Part shown: one piece after another, positions 38,767 to 47,865 of the stretch
How the letters are laid out: each line of letters starts with the position of its first letter
How positions within the stretch are numbered: the first letter of the stretch is position 1
DNA from: a marine actinobacterium MedAcidi-G2B
Lineage (GTDB): Bacteria; Actinomycetota; Acidimicrobiia; Acidimicrobiales; MedAcidi-G1
Length of the DNA stretch: 64,000 nt
Reading direction: 5' to 3'
Assembly (NCBI GenBank): GCA_000817115.1
Contig: JUEO01000001.1
Location: 124,001-188,000, forward strand
Program-made: the position numbers and the translations under genes
The notes under the pieces: generated by a model
Databases searched by the model: none
What the model saw: only the letters and a program-made list of their open reading frames with translations
What the model was told of the DNA's origin: nothing

Positions 38767-39655
38767 CTTAAGTATTGCTTCACTCCTTGAACGATGTACC
38801 TTCCCGCCAACAAATACAGTTGTGGACTGCGCAGTATCAGGAGGACCAGATTCCCTCGCTCTTCTCGCTTTGGCAGTACATCACGGACTTGATGTCACCG
38901 CTTGGCATGTAGATCATGGGCTAAGAGAAGAGTCGGCAGCGGAAGGTCATCGAGTGGCTGAAGCGGCTGCCCTGCTAGGAGCTAAATCGCGGCTAGTGAC
39001 CGTATCGATTTCTCTTGGATCAAATTTGGAAGCAAGAGCTCGTGATGCTCGACGTGACGCTTTGCCGGCAGAAGTCCTGACTGGGCATACTGCAGACGAT
39101 CAAGCTGAAACAGTTCTATTAAATCTATTGCGTGGAGCAGGTCTACCCGGGACTGCCGGAATCGGTGATCCTCATCGACGGCCCTTACTTCGTATACGGA
39201 AAGAAGAAACACTTTGGGTATGTAATCATTTAGATCTAAACCCCATAAAGGATCCAATGAACGATGATCCAAGATTCACCAGAACCCGTGTTCGAAATGA
39301 AGTCATACCATTACTTTCTGAAGTCTTTGAAAGAGACCCAGTTCCTCTCCTTACACGTCATAGTGATCGAGCTCGAGAAGCCGTAGAACTTTTAAATGAT
39401 CAAATTAAAGACATAGATCCGATAGATACAAGATCTCTGTCAAAATTTCCTGAGCCAATAGTTCGCCTCGTTATTCACCGATGGTTGACCGATCAACGAA
39501 ATGGAATAGCACCAGAATATGCCGCTGTTGAACGTGTTTTAGAGGTAGTTGACCATGAAGCCCGAGCAACAGATGTTGGTGACGGAGATCGTGTGGAACG
39601 AACAAACGGACAACTACGGTTTTCTTCTGCCTCTAATCCGATAAAGTCGGGCTGA
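38759..39655 (+). CDS. tilS: tRNA(Ile)-lysidine synthetase
   Basis: TilS converts C34 of tRNA-Ile(CAU) to lysidine. The 298-aa protein has the PP-loop S27-GGPDS-S32 motif, WHVDHGLREESA, TGHTADDQAETVLLNLLRGA and FTRTRVRNEVIPLL. It is the short actinobacterial type lacking the extra C-terminal domain of E. coli. The start GTG 38759 lies within the preceding gene. The stop TGATG overlaps hpt. Confidence 0.94.
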   Translation: MGDLSIASLLERCTFPPTNTVVDCAVSGGPDSLALLALAVHHGLDVTAWHVDHGLREESAAEGHRVAEAAALLGAKSRLVTVSISLGSNLEARARDARRDALPAEVLTGHTADDQAETVLLNLLRGAGLPGTAGIGDPHRRPLLRIRKEETLWVCNHLDLNPIKDPMNDDPRFTRTRVRNEVIPLLSEVFERDPVPLLTRHSDRAREAVELLNDQIKDIDPIDTRSLSKFPEPIVRLVIHRWLTDQRNGIAPEYAAVERVLEVVDHEARATDVGDGDRVERTNGQLRFSSASNPIKSG

Positions 39656-40206
39656 TGGGCGCCGATCATTCAACAGAACCTGGGATTCCAATTCCTGGCC
39701 CTGTCCTAGTTAGTGCCGAAGATCTTGCCAATCGCGTAGTAGAACTCGGGGTGAGAATCACAGAAGATTACGAAGGTAAGTCCCCGCTTTTAGTTGGAGT
39801 ACTCAAAGGGGCGTTCATGTTTATGAGTGACCTAGCTAGGGCAATTGACTTACCTGTTGAACTTGATTTTATGGCAGTGTCGTCGTACGGTCACTCAACT
39901 CGATCCTCCGGAGTAGTCCGAATAGTAAAAGATCTAGATCTAGATTTAGCCGATCGAGACGTAATCGTTGTTGAAGACATCGTCGATAGTGGATTGACAC
40001 TAAATTATTTGAGAAAAAATTTACTTGGACGCAACCCAGCCAGCCTTGAGGTTTGTGCCTTGTTAGTGCACGAAGACCACAAACTCGATGAAAAAATCCT
40101 CAAATATGAAGGATTTCGTATCCCACCAAAATTTGTAGTCGGCTACGGACTAGATGTTGCCCAAAAGTACAGAAACCTTTCAGACATACGTGTAGTAGAA
40201 AATTAG
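39655..40206 (+). CDS. hpt: Hypoxanthine phosphoribosyltransferase
   Basis: Salvages hypoxanthine (and guanine) with PRPP to IMP/GMP. The 183-residue protein has the PRPP motif VIVVEDIVDSGLTLNYL, the flexible-loop SSYGHSTRSSG and PPKFVVGYGLD near the C-terminus. It overlaps tilS. The ftsH gene that often follows hpt in actinobacteria is absent, and folE comes next after 17 bases. Confidence 0.95.
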   Translation: MGADHSTEPGIPIPGPVLVSAEDLANRVVELGVRITEDYEGKSPLLVGVLKGAFMFMSDLARAIDLPVELDFMAVSSYGHSTRSSGVVRIVKDLDLDLADRDVIVVEDIVDSGLTLNYLRKNLLGRNPASLEVCALLVHEDHKLDEKILKYEGFRIPPKFVVGYGLDVAQKYRNLSDIRVVEN

Positions 40207-40223
40207 AGAGTTAGAGAAACAAC

Positions 40224-40805
40224 ATGAATGAAGTATTTGATTCAGATCGTATTGAGTCAGCAGTTCGAGAAATACTAGAAGCCATAGGCGAAGACCCAAA
40301 CCGAAATGGACTCCAGGAAACCCCTGCACGAGTCGCGCGAATGTATAAAGAGATTTGCAGCGGAATGGCTGAAAGTCCAGACATGCATCTCACTAAAACC
40401 TTTGATGTGAGCCATGATGAAATGGTTATGGTTCGTGATATTCCTCTCTACTCATTATGTGAACATCACATGCTGCCGTTCGTAGGAATTGCTCATTTGG
40501 CTTACATCCCGCATGAAGGTGGAATGATCACTGGTTTATCAAAGCTTGCCCGTCTAGTTGATGGGTATTCCCGACGCCTACAAGTCCAAGAAAGACTTAC
40601 ATCCCAAATCGCGACCGCAATTCAAGAAACTTTAAAACCACAAGGGACATTAGTAGTAGTAGAAGCAGAACACTTCTGCATGTCTATGCGTGGAGTACAG
40701 AAACCAGGAACTAGGACAATCACATCTTCTGTTCAAGGAATTTTCAGAGACGATCTTTCAACTCGCCTTGAAGCCATGAGGTTCCTAGAAGCATCACGCA
40801 AGTAA
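40224..40805 (+). CDS. folE: GTP cyclohydrolase I
   Basis: Catalyses the first step of folate synthesis, GTP to dihydroneopterin triphosphate. The 193-aa product has the zinc motif LCEHHMLPFVGIAHLAYIP, GLSKLARLVDGYSRRLQVQE, and AEHFCMSMRGVQKPGT with the second zinc Cys. It is the canonical type IA enzyme and first gene of the folate set folE-folP-(pseudophosphatase)-folB-folK. Confidence 0.97.
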   Translation: MNEVFDSDRIESAVREILEAIGEDPNRNGLQETPARVARMYKEICSGMAESPDMHLTKTFDVSHDEMVMVRDIPLYSLCEHHMLPFVGIAHLAYIPHEGGMITGLSKLARLVDGYSRRLQVQERLTSQIATAIQETLKPQGTLVVVEAEHFCMSMRGVQKPGTRTITSSVQGIFRDDLSTRLEAMRFLEASRK

Positions 40806-40850
40806 AGCGAGAAATCACTTGAAGCAGTTTTATCGTTTTGAGGCTTACTT

Positions 40851-41630
40851 ATGTCTTTAGTAATGGGAATAGTAAATGTCACACCAGACTCTTTTTCTGA
40901 TGGAGGTCTTTATCTAGAGAAAGATGATGCAATTTACCATGCCCGGAAACTTGTAAACGAGGGTGCAGATGTTATTGATATCGGTGGAGAATCAACACGC
41001 CCAGAAGCGACCCCAATAACTATTGAAGAGGAAATTTCAAGAGTTCTTCCAGTGATTTTGGCTCTCACAGATGAAGTTCGAATTTCAATAGACACACGAC
41101 ACGCGGAAGTAGCTCGAGCGGCAGTTCAAGCAGGAGCCACAATTATAAATGACGTAAGTGCCTCGTTAAGCAAAGTAGCAGCAGAACTTCAAGTCGGCTG
41201 GGTAGCGATGCACATGCAAGGTAGCCCGCAAACTATGCAAAATAAACCGGAATACGGAGACGTCGTAAACGAGATCTGTTCCTATTTAACTTACAAAGCC
41301 GGAGAAGCAGAAAAAGAAGGAGTTCCGGAGATTTGGATAGATCCAGGTATCGGATTCGGTAAGACCACCGATCACAACCTCCAGTTGTTAGCCAACATAG
41401 ACAAACTCGTTGAAACTGGATATCCAGTTTTAATAGGTGCCAGCCGTAAACGTTTTCTGGGTGAAATTTTGAAGAGAAATGGTGTGAACGAAGATAGTGA
41501 TAATACAGATAACCGTCTTGAAGGATCTATCGCAATGGCGACTATGGCTTGCTACAAAGGCGCCGCAATGGTTCGAGTTCATGATGTGGCTGCCACTGTT
41601 CAGGCCATAAAAGTCACTAAGGTTTGCTGA
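40851..41630 (+). CDS. folP: Dihydropteroate synthase
   Basis: Joins p-aminobenzoate to hydroxymethyl-dihydropterin diphosphate. The 259-residue product shows the N-terminal MGIVNVTPDSFSDGG, IDIGGESTRPEA, INDVSA, the WIDPGIGFGKTTDHN motif and GASRKRFLG. It is the sulfonamide target family. A 45-base gap separates it from folE. Confidence 0.96.
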   Translation: MSLVMGIVNVTPDSFSDGGLYLEKDDAIYHARKLVNEGADVIDIGGESTRPEATPITIEEEISRVLPVILALTDEVRISIDTRHAEVARAAVQAGATIINDVSASLSKVAAELQVGWVAMHMQGSPQTMQNKPEYGDVVNEICSYLTYKAGEAEKEGVPEIWIDPGIGFGKTTDHNLQLLANIDKLVETGYPVLIGASRKRFLGEILKRNGVNEDSDNTDNRLEGSIAMATMACYKGAAMVRVHDVAATVQAIKVTKVC

Positions 41631-41717
41631 AAAGGCACCAACAGTGCATGATAAGTAATAACCAAAATTAAGAACTTAAATAAAGCGAAAATCCTGACAA
41701 ATGCATAGGTGGAGTCA

Positions 41718-42254
41718 ATGAGAGGTAAATGGGCACAAGGCATCGTGCCGCGAAGCTTTTTTTGGATCATTAAAGACCAAATGGCCATCTGTGAACGCCC
41801 TGGCGGATATGGGACTAATCACCGAAGAGTACGCCGACAAGAAGAAATAATATGGATTCGTCAAAACGATTTTGATGTAGTGGTTTCTCTTTTAGCGAGT
41901 GAACATAATCTGCACAACTACGAAGAACTTGTGGTCCCTTGGGTTCATGAACCATACGGGGGAGCAGGAGAAGGACCTAGAAGATTGCTGCAAGTTGTAG
42001 AAAAACTCACAACTCTTACAGCTGATGGAGGTCGCATAATCGTTCATCGAGAAGAATTAAATGATGTTGTGTGTGGTTTGATGGCAGCATATTTACTCTT
42101 CAATGGATTAGTAGGAACAGGTCCACAAGCTATTTCGATACTTGAGCAACTGGTTAGCCGACCCTTAGGTTCCCCCGGCCGTCAGATCGTAGATCAAATG
42201 ATCCAAGTTCAAGAAGAAGTAGCAGAGGAAGAAGAACAAGAGGAAGATTCGTGA
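41718..42254 (+). CDS. Dual-specificity-phosphatase-like protein lacking the catalytic Cys
   Basis: A 178-aa protein with the outline of the dual-specificity/tyrosine phosphatase fold. It has FFWIIKDQMAICERPGG at the N-terminus (like the LAGSARPG start), DFDVVVSLLASEHNLHNYEELVVP, and the helix AAYLLFNGLVGTGPQAISIL after the active-site loop, ending in an acidic tail. The position of the catalytic HCxxGxxRTG reads HREELNDVVCG: Cys is Arg111 and the Arg is lost. It therefore probably binds rather than cleaves phosphate esters, unless Cys119 acts. ATG 41718 has AGGTGGAG upstream. It lies between folP and folB and overlaps folB by four bases. Confidence 0.6.
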   Translation: MRGKWAQGIVPRSFFWIIKDQMAICERPGGYGTNHRRVRRQEEIIWIRQNDFDVVVSLLASEHNLHNYEELVVPWVHEPYGGAGEGPRRLLQVVEKLTTLTADGGRIIVHREELNDVVCGLMAAYLLFNGLVGTGPQAISILEQLVSRPLGSPGRQIVDQMIQVQEEVAEEEEQEEDS

Positions 42255-42613
42255 GCGGTGACTTTATAGAGATTCGAGAACTTCGTCTATTGGCGCTTTG
42301 TGGCTTACTCCCAGAAGAAAGAGATCGGCGCCAGCCTCTTTCGTTTGATCTTGATATACAAGCTGATTTAGCGGCAGCGGCAAGTACTGACGATATTCAA
42401 GACACAGTTCATTATGGACTGATATGTGAAATGGTTGCGGACATTATTGCAGAAGAACAGTTTGATCTTCTTGAAAAATGTGCAGAAAGGGTAGCTGAAA
42501 GTATTTTTGGATTTAATCGTGTAGACAAAGTGATGGTTTCTGTAAAGAAATTAAGACCACCCGTGCCACAGGATGTAGCTTCCTGTGGGGTGCGTATCTA
42601 TCGAACCCGATGA
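42251..42613 (+). CDS. folB: Dihydroneopterin aldolase
   Basis: Cleaves dihydroneopterin to hydroxymethyl-dihydropterin and glycolaldehyde. The 120-residue protein has IEIRELRLLALCGLLPEERDRRQPLSFDL-type N-terminal sequence, DTVHYGLICEMV and the catalytic-loop LLEKCAERVAE, ending VASCGVRIYR. The start GTG 42251 overlaps the preceding TGA, and the TGA overlaps folK. Confidence 0.95.
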   Translation: MSGDFIEIRELRLLALCGLLPEERDRRQPLSFDLDIQADLAAAASTDDIQDTVHYGLICEMVADIIAEEQFDLLEKCAERVAESIFGFNRVDKVMVSVKKLRPPVPQDVASCGVRIYRTR

Positions 42614-43101
42614 AACGAACCGTATATCTCGGTCTTGGTTCAAACTTGGGAAATAAGTGGGCTTACTTGAAACAGGCAGTCTGTAATCTTCCAGACGTTC
42701 AAGAAGTTTCACCCGTTTATGAGACAGCTCCAGTAGGAGGCCCCGATCAAGACTCTTATCTAAATTGCGTGGTCCAACTAAACACCGACCTCACAGGACG
42801 TCGTTTATTAGAAGAGTGCCAAAAGCAAGAACGGTTCGCTGCTCGGGTAAGAGAAGAGCGATGGGGTCCACGCACTCTTGACGTTGATTTACTGTGGATC
42901 GTAGGAGAGGAAATTGAAGATCCAGATCTGATCGTTCCCCACCCTCGTATGAAAGATCGAGGCTTCGTTTTAATACCGTTAAGAGACTTAGATTCAACAC
43001 TTGTTGATTCATTTAAAGACTCTGAAGAAGTTATAGCCTCTTCAATCAATTCAGTGACCAAGGTTGGGCTTCTCTCAGATGAGAAATTTGATGGGAAATA
43101 A
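42610..43101 (+). CDS. folK: 6-hydroxymethyl-7,8-dihydropterin pyrophosphokinase
   Basis: HPPK adds pyrophosphate to hydroxymethyl-dihydropterin. The 163-aa protein contains YLGLGSNLGNKWAYLKQAV, SPVYETAPVG, the catalytic RWGPRTLDVDLLWI motif with its two Asp residues and VPHPRMKDRGFVLIPL. It overlaps folB and the following DUF2520 gene. Confidence 0.96.
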   Translation: MKRTVYLGLGSNLGNKWAYLKQAVCNLPDVQEVSPVYETAPVGGPDQDSYLNCVVQLNTDLTGRRLLEECQKQERFAARVREERWGPRTLDVDLLWIVGEEIEDPDLIVPHPRMKDRGFVLIPLRDLDSTLVDSFKDSEEVIASSINSVTKVGLLSDEKFDGK

Positions 43102-43846
43102 GAAAAAAACAGTTCGAATTATCGGACCAGGCAAAGCAGGTTGTTCCCTTGGAACAGCATTGGAACGAAAAGGTTGGGTTCTTGAAGATTATTTAGGGAG
43201 AGGCGACAACCTTCAAAACGCGGCACAACTAGTTGATTTGTTGGTCATCGCTACTCCTGATGAAATAATTTCTGAGACGGCCAAAAAAGTATTACCGAAT
43301 CCAGAAACGGTGATTACACATCTCTCAGGAGCTTTAGGTTTGGACGCATTAAGTCCGCATGAATCTTGTATGAGCCTCCATCCACTTGCTTCTCTTCCTG
43401 ATTCTGATCTTGGCGCAGATTTATTGGGATCAGGGATTTGGTTCGGAATCAGCGAGCATGAGTTAGCAAAAGAAATAGCAATAGAATTAGGTGGCAATTA
43501 CTTCGTAGTTTCTGATCCTGAACGACCGCTTTATCACGCAGCAGCAGCAGTTGCGTCTAACCATCTCACAGCGGTATTAGGGCAAGTCGCAAGAATAGCT
43601 CTCTCCTTAGACATCCCACTAGAAGCCTTTTTAAATCTTGCATCAGGAACCATAAAAAATATTGAAAGCATTGGGCCGATCGACGCACTTACTGGACCAG
43701 CAGCCCGAGGTGATAATCAGACAATTATGCGGCACCTTGATGCTCTATCTGAAGAGGAACACCATCTTTATGAGACGCTTTCCAATGAGATTCGCAGATT
43801 AGTGAAAGAGAAAAATGACTTCAGTTCAAATAGCGGAAACTGTTGA
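43091..43846 (+). CDS. Rossmann-fold DUF2520 protein
   Basis: A 251-residue protein with an N-terminal NAD(P)-binding Rossmann motif (IIGPGKAGCSLGTALERKGW) and a C-terminal helical DUF2520 domain (SNHLTAVLGQVARIAL), similar in outline to ketopantoate reductase. Located immediately upstream of panC as in many actinobacteria, it may serve pantothenate synthesis, but no activity is established. ATG 43091 is chosen. ATG 43079 is an in-frame alternative. It overlaps panC by 32 bases, a long overlap for this window. Confidence 0.8.
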   Translation: MGNKKKTVRIIGPGKAGCSLGTALERKGWVLEDYLGRGDNLQNAAQLVDLLVIATPDEIISETAKKVLPNPETVITHLSGALGLDALSPHESCMSLHPLASLPDSDLGADLLGSGIWFGISEHELAKEIAIELGGNYFVVSDPERPLYHAAAAVASNHLTAVLGQVARIALSLDIPLEAFLNLASGTIKNIESIGPIDALTGPAARGDNQTIMRHLDALSEEEHHLYETLSNEIRRLVKEKNDFSSNSGNC

Positions 43847-44687
43847 AGAACTCCAGTCATATCTGGGGAAAGCTCGTGCCGATAACCTGACTATTGGACT
43901 TGTTCCAACAATGGGGTTCTTGCACGAAGGACACGCATCATTAATTAATGCTTCAACTCAGCAGAGTGACCTAACCGTGGTTTCAATTTACGTAAACCCG
44001 TTGCAGTTCAACCTCAATGAGGATTTTGACGTATACCCGAGGGACGTTTCTTCAGACTTAACTCTATGTAAAGATCACGGAGTAAACATAGTTTTCATGC
44101 CCTCAGAAGATGAAATGAGACCATTTCTTTCTGAAAAACCGCCCAACCTAGGAGAAATAGTAGAAATCTATGAAGGTGAGAGTCGCCCCACCCATTTTCA
44201 AGGGGTAGCGACAGTAGTTAAAGCACTATTTGAGATAGTAGAAGGCAACTATGCATTTTTTGGGGAAAAAGACTTTCAACAGTTAGTGATCGTCAAGCAG
44301 CTTGTCAAAGATCATTCACTATCAATCAAAGTGGTCGGTTGTCCGACTGTTAGAGAAACTGATGGCTTAGCTAAGTCGAGTCGAAACGTATATTTGAATC
44401 AAAACGAACGAGAGCAATCTGTAGTTATTTATCAATCTTTAATGGCTGGTTCTGAAGCAATATCTAATGGAGAGACCTCAATACAAAATATTGAACTATT
44501 AATAAGGGAAGTAATTGAAACTTCTCCTCTTGCAAATATTGATTATGTAGGGATTGTGGATCCTCTTACATTTGGAACTCCAGACAATATAACGAATGAG
44601 GTACGTCTTTTAGTGGCATGCAACTTTGGGCAAACTCGACTAATAGATAATTTCTCAGCAAAAAGAGAAGTTGTTAGTAACCAATGA
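43815..44687 (+). CDS. panC: Pantothenate synthetase
   Basis: Condenses pantoate and beta-alanine with ATP. The 290-aa product has the nucleotide motif LVPTMGFLHEGHASLI, VYPRDVSSDL, GVATVVKALFEIVEGNYAFFGEKDFQQ and SSRNVYLN. In other actinobacteria panC is followed by panD. Here it is followed by nadC after 19 bases, so beta-alanine must come from elsewhere. Confidence 0.97.
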   Translation: MTSVQIAETVEELQSYLGKARADNLTIGLVPTMGFLHEGHASLINASTQQSDLTVVSIYVNPLQFNLNEDFDVYPRDVSSDLTLCKDHGVNIVFMPSEDEMRPFLSEKPPNLGEIVEIYEGESRPTHFQGVATVVKALFEIVEGNYAFFGEKDFQQLVIVKQLVKDHSLSIKVVGCPTVRETDGLAKSSRNVYLNQNEREQSVVIYQSLMAGSEAISNGETSIQNIELLIREVIETSPLANIDYVGIVDPLTFGTPDNITNEVRLLVACNFGQTRLIDNFSAKREVVSNQ

Positions 44688-44706
44688 ATTAGGCAGGCTA
44701 CTAATA

Positions 44707-45576
44707 ATGTCGCAATCTCCTGAATCTCTAGAGTCAGCAATCAGAAGTTCTGTTCAGCGCGCTTTAGAAGAAGATTTAGTTCCAGACGGAGACTTGACTG
44801 CCGCACTAGTGTCACCGGAACTTCTTACTTCAGGAACATTCACAGCACGTCAAGATGGCATATTGGCAGGTGTTGGCTGTGCAACTGAAACCTTCCGACA
44901 AGTAGATCCCACTATAAAAATATCTTGGCACTGCAGTGATGGAGACCGATTTAACGCAGGTGAAGCTCTAGCTACTCTTGAAGGCCCGCTGGCAAAAGTT
45001 CTCACAGCGGAAAGAACAGCCCTCAACTTTTTAAGCCATCTTTCTGGAATTGCAACATCAGTTGCACAATGGGTTAACAATACTGATGGTGGAGCAACCA
45101 TCTGGGATACTCGGAAAACTATTCCAGGATTAAGGTCTGTCGAAAAAGCAGCTGTGCTCGCTGGTGGAGGAGCAAATCATCGACATAATCTCAGTGACTG
45201 GGTGATGCTAAAAGATAATCACTTAACGGGGACGACAATCACAGATGCGGTGATGTCGTCAAGACAGAAATGGCCTGGACGCACTGTGCACGTGGAATGC
45301 GACTCATTTGATCAAGTTCAAGAAGCCTTAGATGCAGGAGCTGATATTTTACTTTTGGACAACATGACACCAGAAGAAGTGAAGCACTGCGTTTCTGTAG
45401 TTGACAAACATGTAAAGAACGGCGCTAAAAGGCCGTTGCTTGAAGCATCTGGAGGAATCACACTTGATATGGTTTCAAGTTATTCCCATACCGGAGTTGA
45501 TTATATTTCAAGTGGGTCTCTCACGAACTCCGCACCTGCTTTAGACATAGGGCTCGATTTGGTAAATCTTGATTAG
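44707..45576 (+). CDS. nadC: Nicotinate-nucleotide pyrophosphorylase (carboxylating)
   Basis: Makes nicotinate mononucleotide from quinolinate and PRPP in de novo NAD synthesis. The 289-residue enzyme has AERTALNFLSHLSGIAT, IWDTRKTIPGLRSVEKAAV, GGGANHRHNLSDWVMLKDNH and LLDNMTPE. ATG 44707 is chosen. An extension to 44671 overlaps panC. nadA and nadB are not in the window. Confidence 0.96.
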   Translation: MSQSPESLESAIRSSVQRALEEDLVPDGDLTAALVSPELLTSGTFTARQDGILAGVGCATETFRQVDPTIKISWHCSDGDRFNAGEALATLEGPLAKVLTAERTALNFLSHLSGIATSVAQWVNNTDGGATIWDTRKTIPGLRSVEKAAVLAGGGANHRHNLSDWVMLKDNHLTGTTITDAVMSSRQKWPGRTVHVECDSFDQVQEALDAGADILLLDNMTPEEVKHCVSVVDKHVKNGAKRPLLEASGGITLDMVSSYSHTGVDYISSGSLTNSAPALDIGLDLVNLD

Positions 45577-45649
45577 GAGTCAGAGTAAGTGATGTACGAT
45601 TATGAGAGATCAAGAAGAGCAGCATTTTGAACAACAGTAAGGAACGTCA

Positions 45650-46447
45650 ATGTTGTTGACTATCGATGTAGGAAATACTCAGACTGTAATTGGTTTATAT
45701 GAGGATGAATTTGGATCAGGTAATGGCGCAGGAGAAGGCCTTCTAGATCATTGGCGTATAGCTACTGATGCAGATCGCACAGCAGATGAACATGCGGTCA
45801 TTGTTCGTGATCTTCTTGAGTCTGCTGGATTTGCTTTTAGTGTTGACAGGGTTGCGGTATGTGCAGGAGTTCCGAGAGTTTTGGCCAGTCTTCGTCAAAT
45901 GATTCAACGCCATAGCGATATAGAGCCTGTCGTGATCGAACCTGGAGTGCGTACTGGGATGCCAATTCTTTATGACAATCCAAAAGAAGTAGGTGCAGAC
46001 CGGATAGCGAATGCAGTGGCTGCTTTTGACCTATATGGAGGGCCAACGGTTGTAGTTGATTTTGGAACTGGAAATAATTTTGATGTTATTTCTGAAAAGG
46101 GTGAGTTCTTAGGTGGAGCGATTGCTCCAGGAATTGAAATTAGTCTTGAGGCACTTTTCGGGAAAGCTGCTGCTCTTGGGGCTATTGAACTATTAGAGCC
46201 TCGTAACGTTATTGGGAAAAGCACTGTTGAGTCCTTGCAGTCTGGAGCGGTGTACGGGTTTACAGCTCAGGTTGATGGCATGGTTGAAAGATTTCGAAAG
46301 GAACTTGATTCATGCACCGTGGTAGCAACAGGAGGATTGGCACATCTCATATCTCCGGTATCTGAAACGATTCAACACGTTGAACCCTTCCTTACTTTGC
46401 ATGGTCTCCGCATCGTTTATCATAGAAATCAGGAGACAACTTTATGA
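45650..46447 (+). CDS. coaX: Pantothenate kinase type III
   Basis: Phosphorylates pantothenate, the committed step of CoA synthesis. The 265-residue ASKHA-fold protein has LLTIDVGNTQTVIGLYED, GADRIANAVAAFDLYG, VVDFGTGNNFDVI and the KSTVESLQSGAVYG motif. The third motif usually reads FGTATTFD, so the GTGNN variant is slightly unusual. It is preceded by an AAGGAACG site and overlaps lysS by four bases (ATGA). Confidence 0.95.
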   Translation: MLLTIDVGNTQTVIGLYEDEFGSGNGAGEGLLDHWRIATDADRTADEHAVIVRDLLESAGFAFSVDRVAVCAGVPRVLASLRQMIQRHSDIEPVVIEPGVRTGMPILYDNPKEVGADRIANAVAAFDLYGGPTVVVDFGTGNNFDVISEKGEFLGGAIAPGIEISLEALFGKAAALGAIELLEPRNVIGKSTVESLQSGAVYGFTAQVDGMVERFRKELDSCTVVATGGLAHLISPVSETIQHVEPFLTLHGLRIVYHRNQETTL

Positions 46448-47865
46448 CTGGGATGCCTATTCCTTATCGATATGAACCATCTCACACAGTTCAACAAATT
46501 CAAGATGCGTATTCTGAAATAGAAGATGGATCAGAAACTGGTACTCAAGTAACAGTTGCTGGGCGACTAATGCTTAAACGCGATCAAGGAAAAATTGTTT
46601 TTGGAACACTTCAAGATTCCACAGGTCGTGTTCAACTTTTTGCTCCTGAGAAGACCACCCCAGATTTCAACAAATTTACAGACTTGCATTTAGGAGACTG
46701 GCTAGGAGTCACCGGTGAAGTTATAAAAACTCGAAGAGGCGAGCTTTCGGTAAAAATCTCAGAGTGGGTTCGTTTAGCCGAAGCACGCAGACCGTTTCCA
46801 GATAAGTGGCATGGAATTTCTGATACAGATATGAGGTATCGCCAAAGGTACGTAGATCTTTGGGTTACTGAAGAGACTCGTCAAACATTTTTAGTGCGAA
46901 GCCAGATCATCTCTTTGATACGTCGGTGGCTCGAAAAAACGGGTTTTGTTGAAGTCGAAACACCTGTTTTCCATCCAATACCAGGCGGAGCGTTAGCGCG
47001 TCCTTTTACCACTCATCACAATGCATTAGACATAGATCTCTATCTTCGCATTGCCCCTGAACTTTACTTGAAGCGTTTAGTCGTCGGAGGTTTCGAAAAG
47101 GTATACGAAATTGCTCGAGTTTTCCGAAATGAGGGATTATCTACAAGACATAATCCTGAATTTACAATGCTTGAGCTTTATCAGGCATATGCCGACTACA
47201 CCGACATTATGGAAATGGTAGAGAACTTGATGGAACACCTTGCATTAGAAGTCCTAGGAACCACTGTCCTAACTTACGGGGAGCGTTCTTTGGATCTGAA
47301 AGCACCTTGGAGGAGAGCAACTATGTTGGAACTTCTCGAAGAATACGCCGACATCAAAGTGACCTTAGATACACCACACTCTGACCTTGTTGACTTATGT
47401 AGCAAACATTCAGTTCTGGTAAAAGATCATTATGGACCCGGAAAATTAATTCTTGAACTCTACGAAAAGACCGTTGAACATGAATTATGGGACCCCATTT
47501 TTGTAGTTGATTACCCTAAAGAGGTCTCACCGTTATCTCGCGACCATCGAGAAAACCCAGGATGGGTTGAACGCTTCGAAGCCATAGTTGCAGGTAGAGA
47601 ATTATGTAATGCGTTTACTGAATTAATAGACCCAGATGAACAAAGATTAAGATTCCTTGGCCAAGAAGAAGAAAAAGCCGCAGGGGATGATGAAGCAATG
47701 GTTGTTGATGAAGATTATCTCCGCTCTCTCGAATATGGATTACCGCCAACAGCAGGAATAGGGATCGGCATTGACCGACTCGTCATGTTGCTTACAGGAG
47801 ATACTGCAATCCGCGATGTGATTCTTTTCCCAACTCTTCGACCCGAACAAGGCCTTTCTGAGTAA
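46444..47865 (+). CDS. lysS: Lysyl-tRNA synthetase, class II
   Basis: Charges tRNA-Lys. The 473-aa enzyme has an N-terminal OB anticodon-binding fold (VTVAGRLMLKRDQGKIVFG) and a class II core: motif 1 FVEVETPVFHPIPGGALARPF, motif 2 YEIARVFRNEGLSTRHNPEF, motif 3 GIGIGIDRLVMLLTG. It ends against the opposite-strand polyprenyl synthase (TAATTA). Confidence 0.97.
   Translation: MTGMPIPYRYEPSHTVQQIQDAYSEIEDGSETGTQVTVAGRLMLKRDQGKIVFGTLQDSTGRVQLFAPEKTTPDFNKFTDLHLGDWLGVTGEVIKTRRGELSVKISEWVRLAEARRPFPDKWHGISDTDMRYRQRYVDLWVTEETRQTFLVRSQIISLIRRWLEKTGFVEVETPVFHPIPGGALARPFTTHHNALDIDLYLRIAPELYLKRLVVGGFEKVYEIARVFRNEGLSTRHNPEFTMLELYQAYADYTDIMEMVENLMEHLALEVLGTTVLTYGERSLDLKAPWRRATMLELLEEYADIKVTLDTPHSDLVDLCSKHSVLVKDHYGPGKLILELYEKTVEHELWDPIFVVDYPKEVSPLSRDHRENPGWVERFEAIVAGRELCNAFTELIDPDEQRLRFLGQEEEKAAGDDEAMVVDEDYLRSLEYGLPPTAGIGIGIDRLVMLLTGDTAIRDVILFPTLRPEQGLSE

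Noticed and set aside
45592-45640. Two 12-codon ORFs before coaX (ATG 45592 and 45602)
   Set aside because: Too short to support as genes. They lack a ribosome site. Kept only as a possible leader, not reported as a feature.
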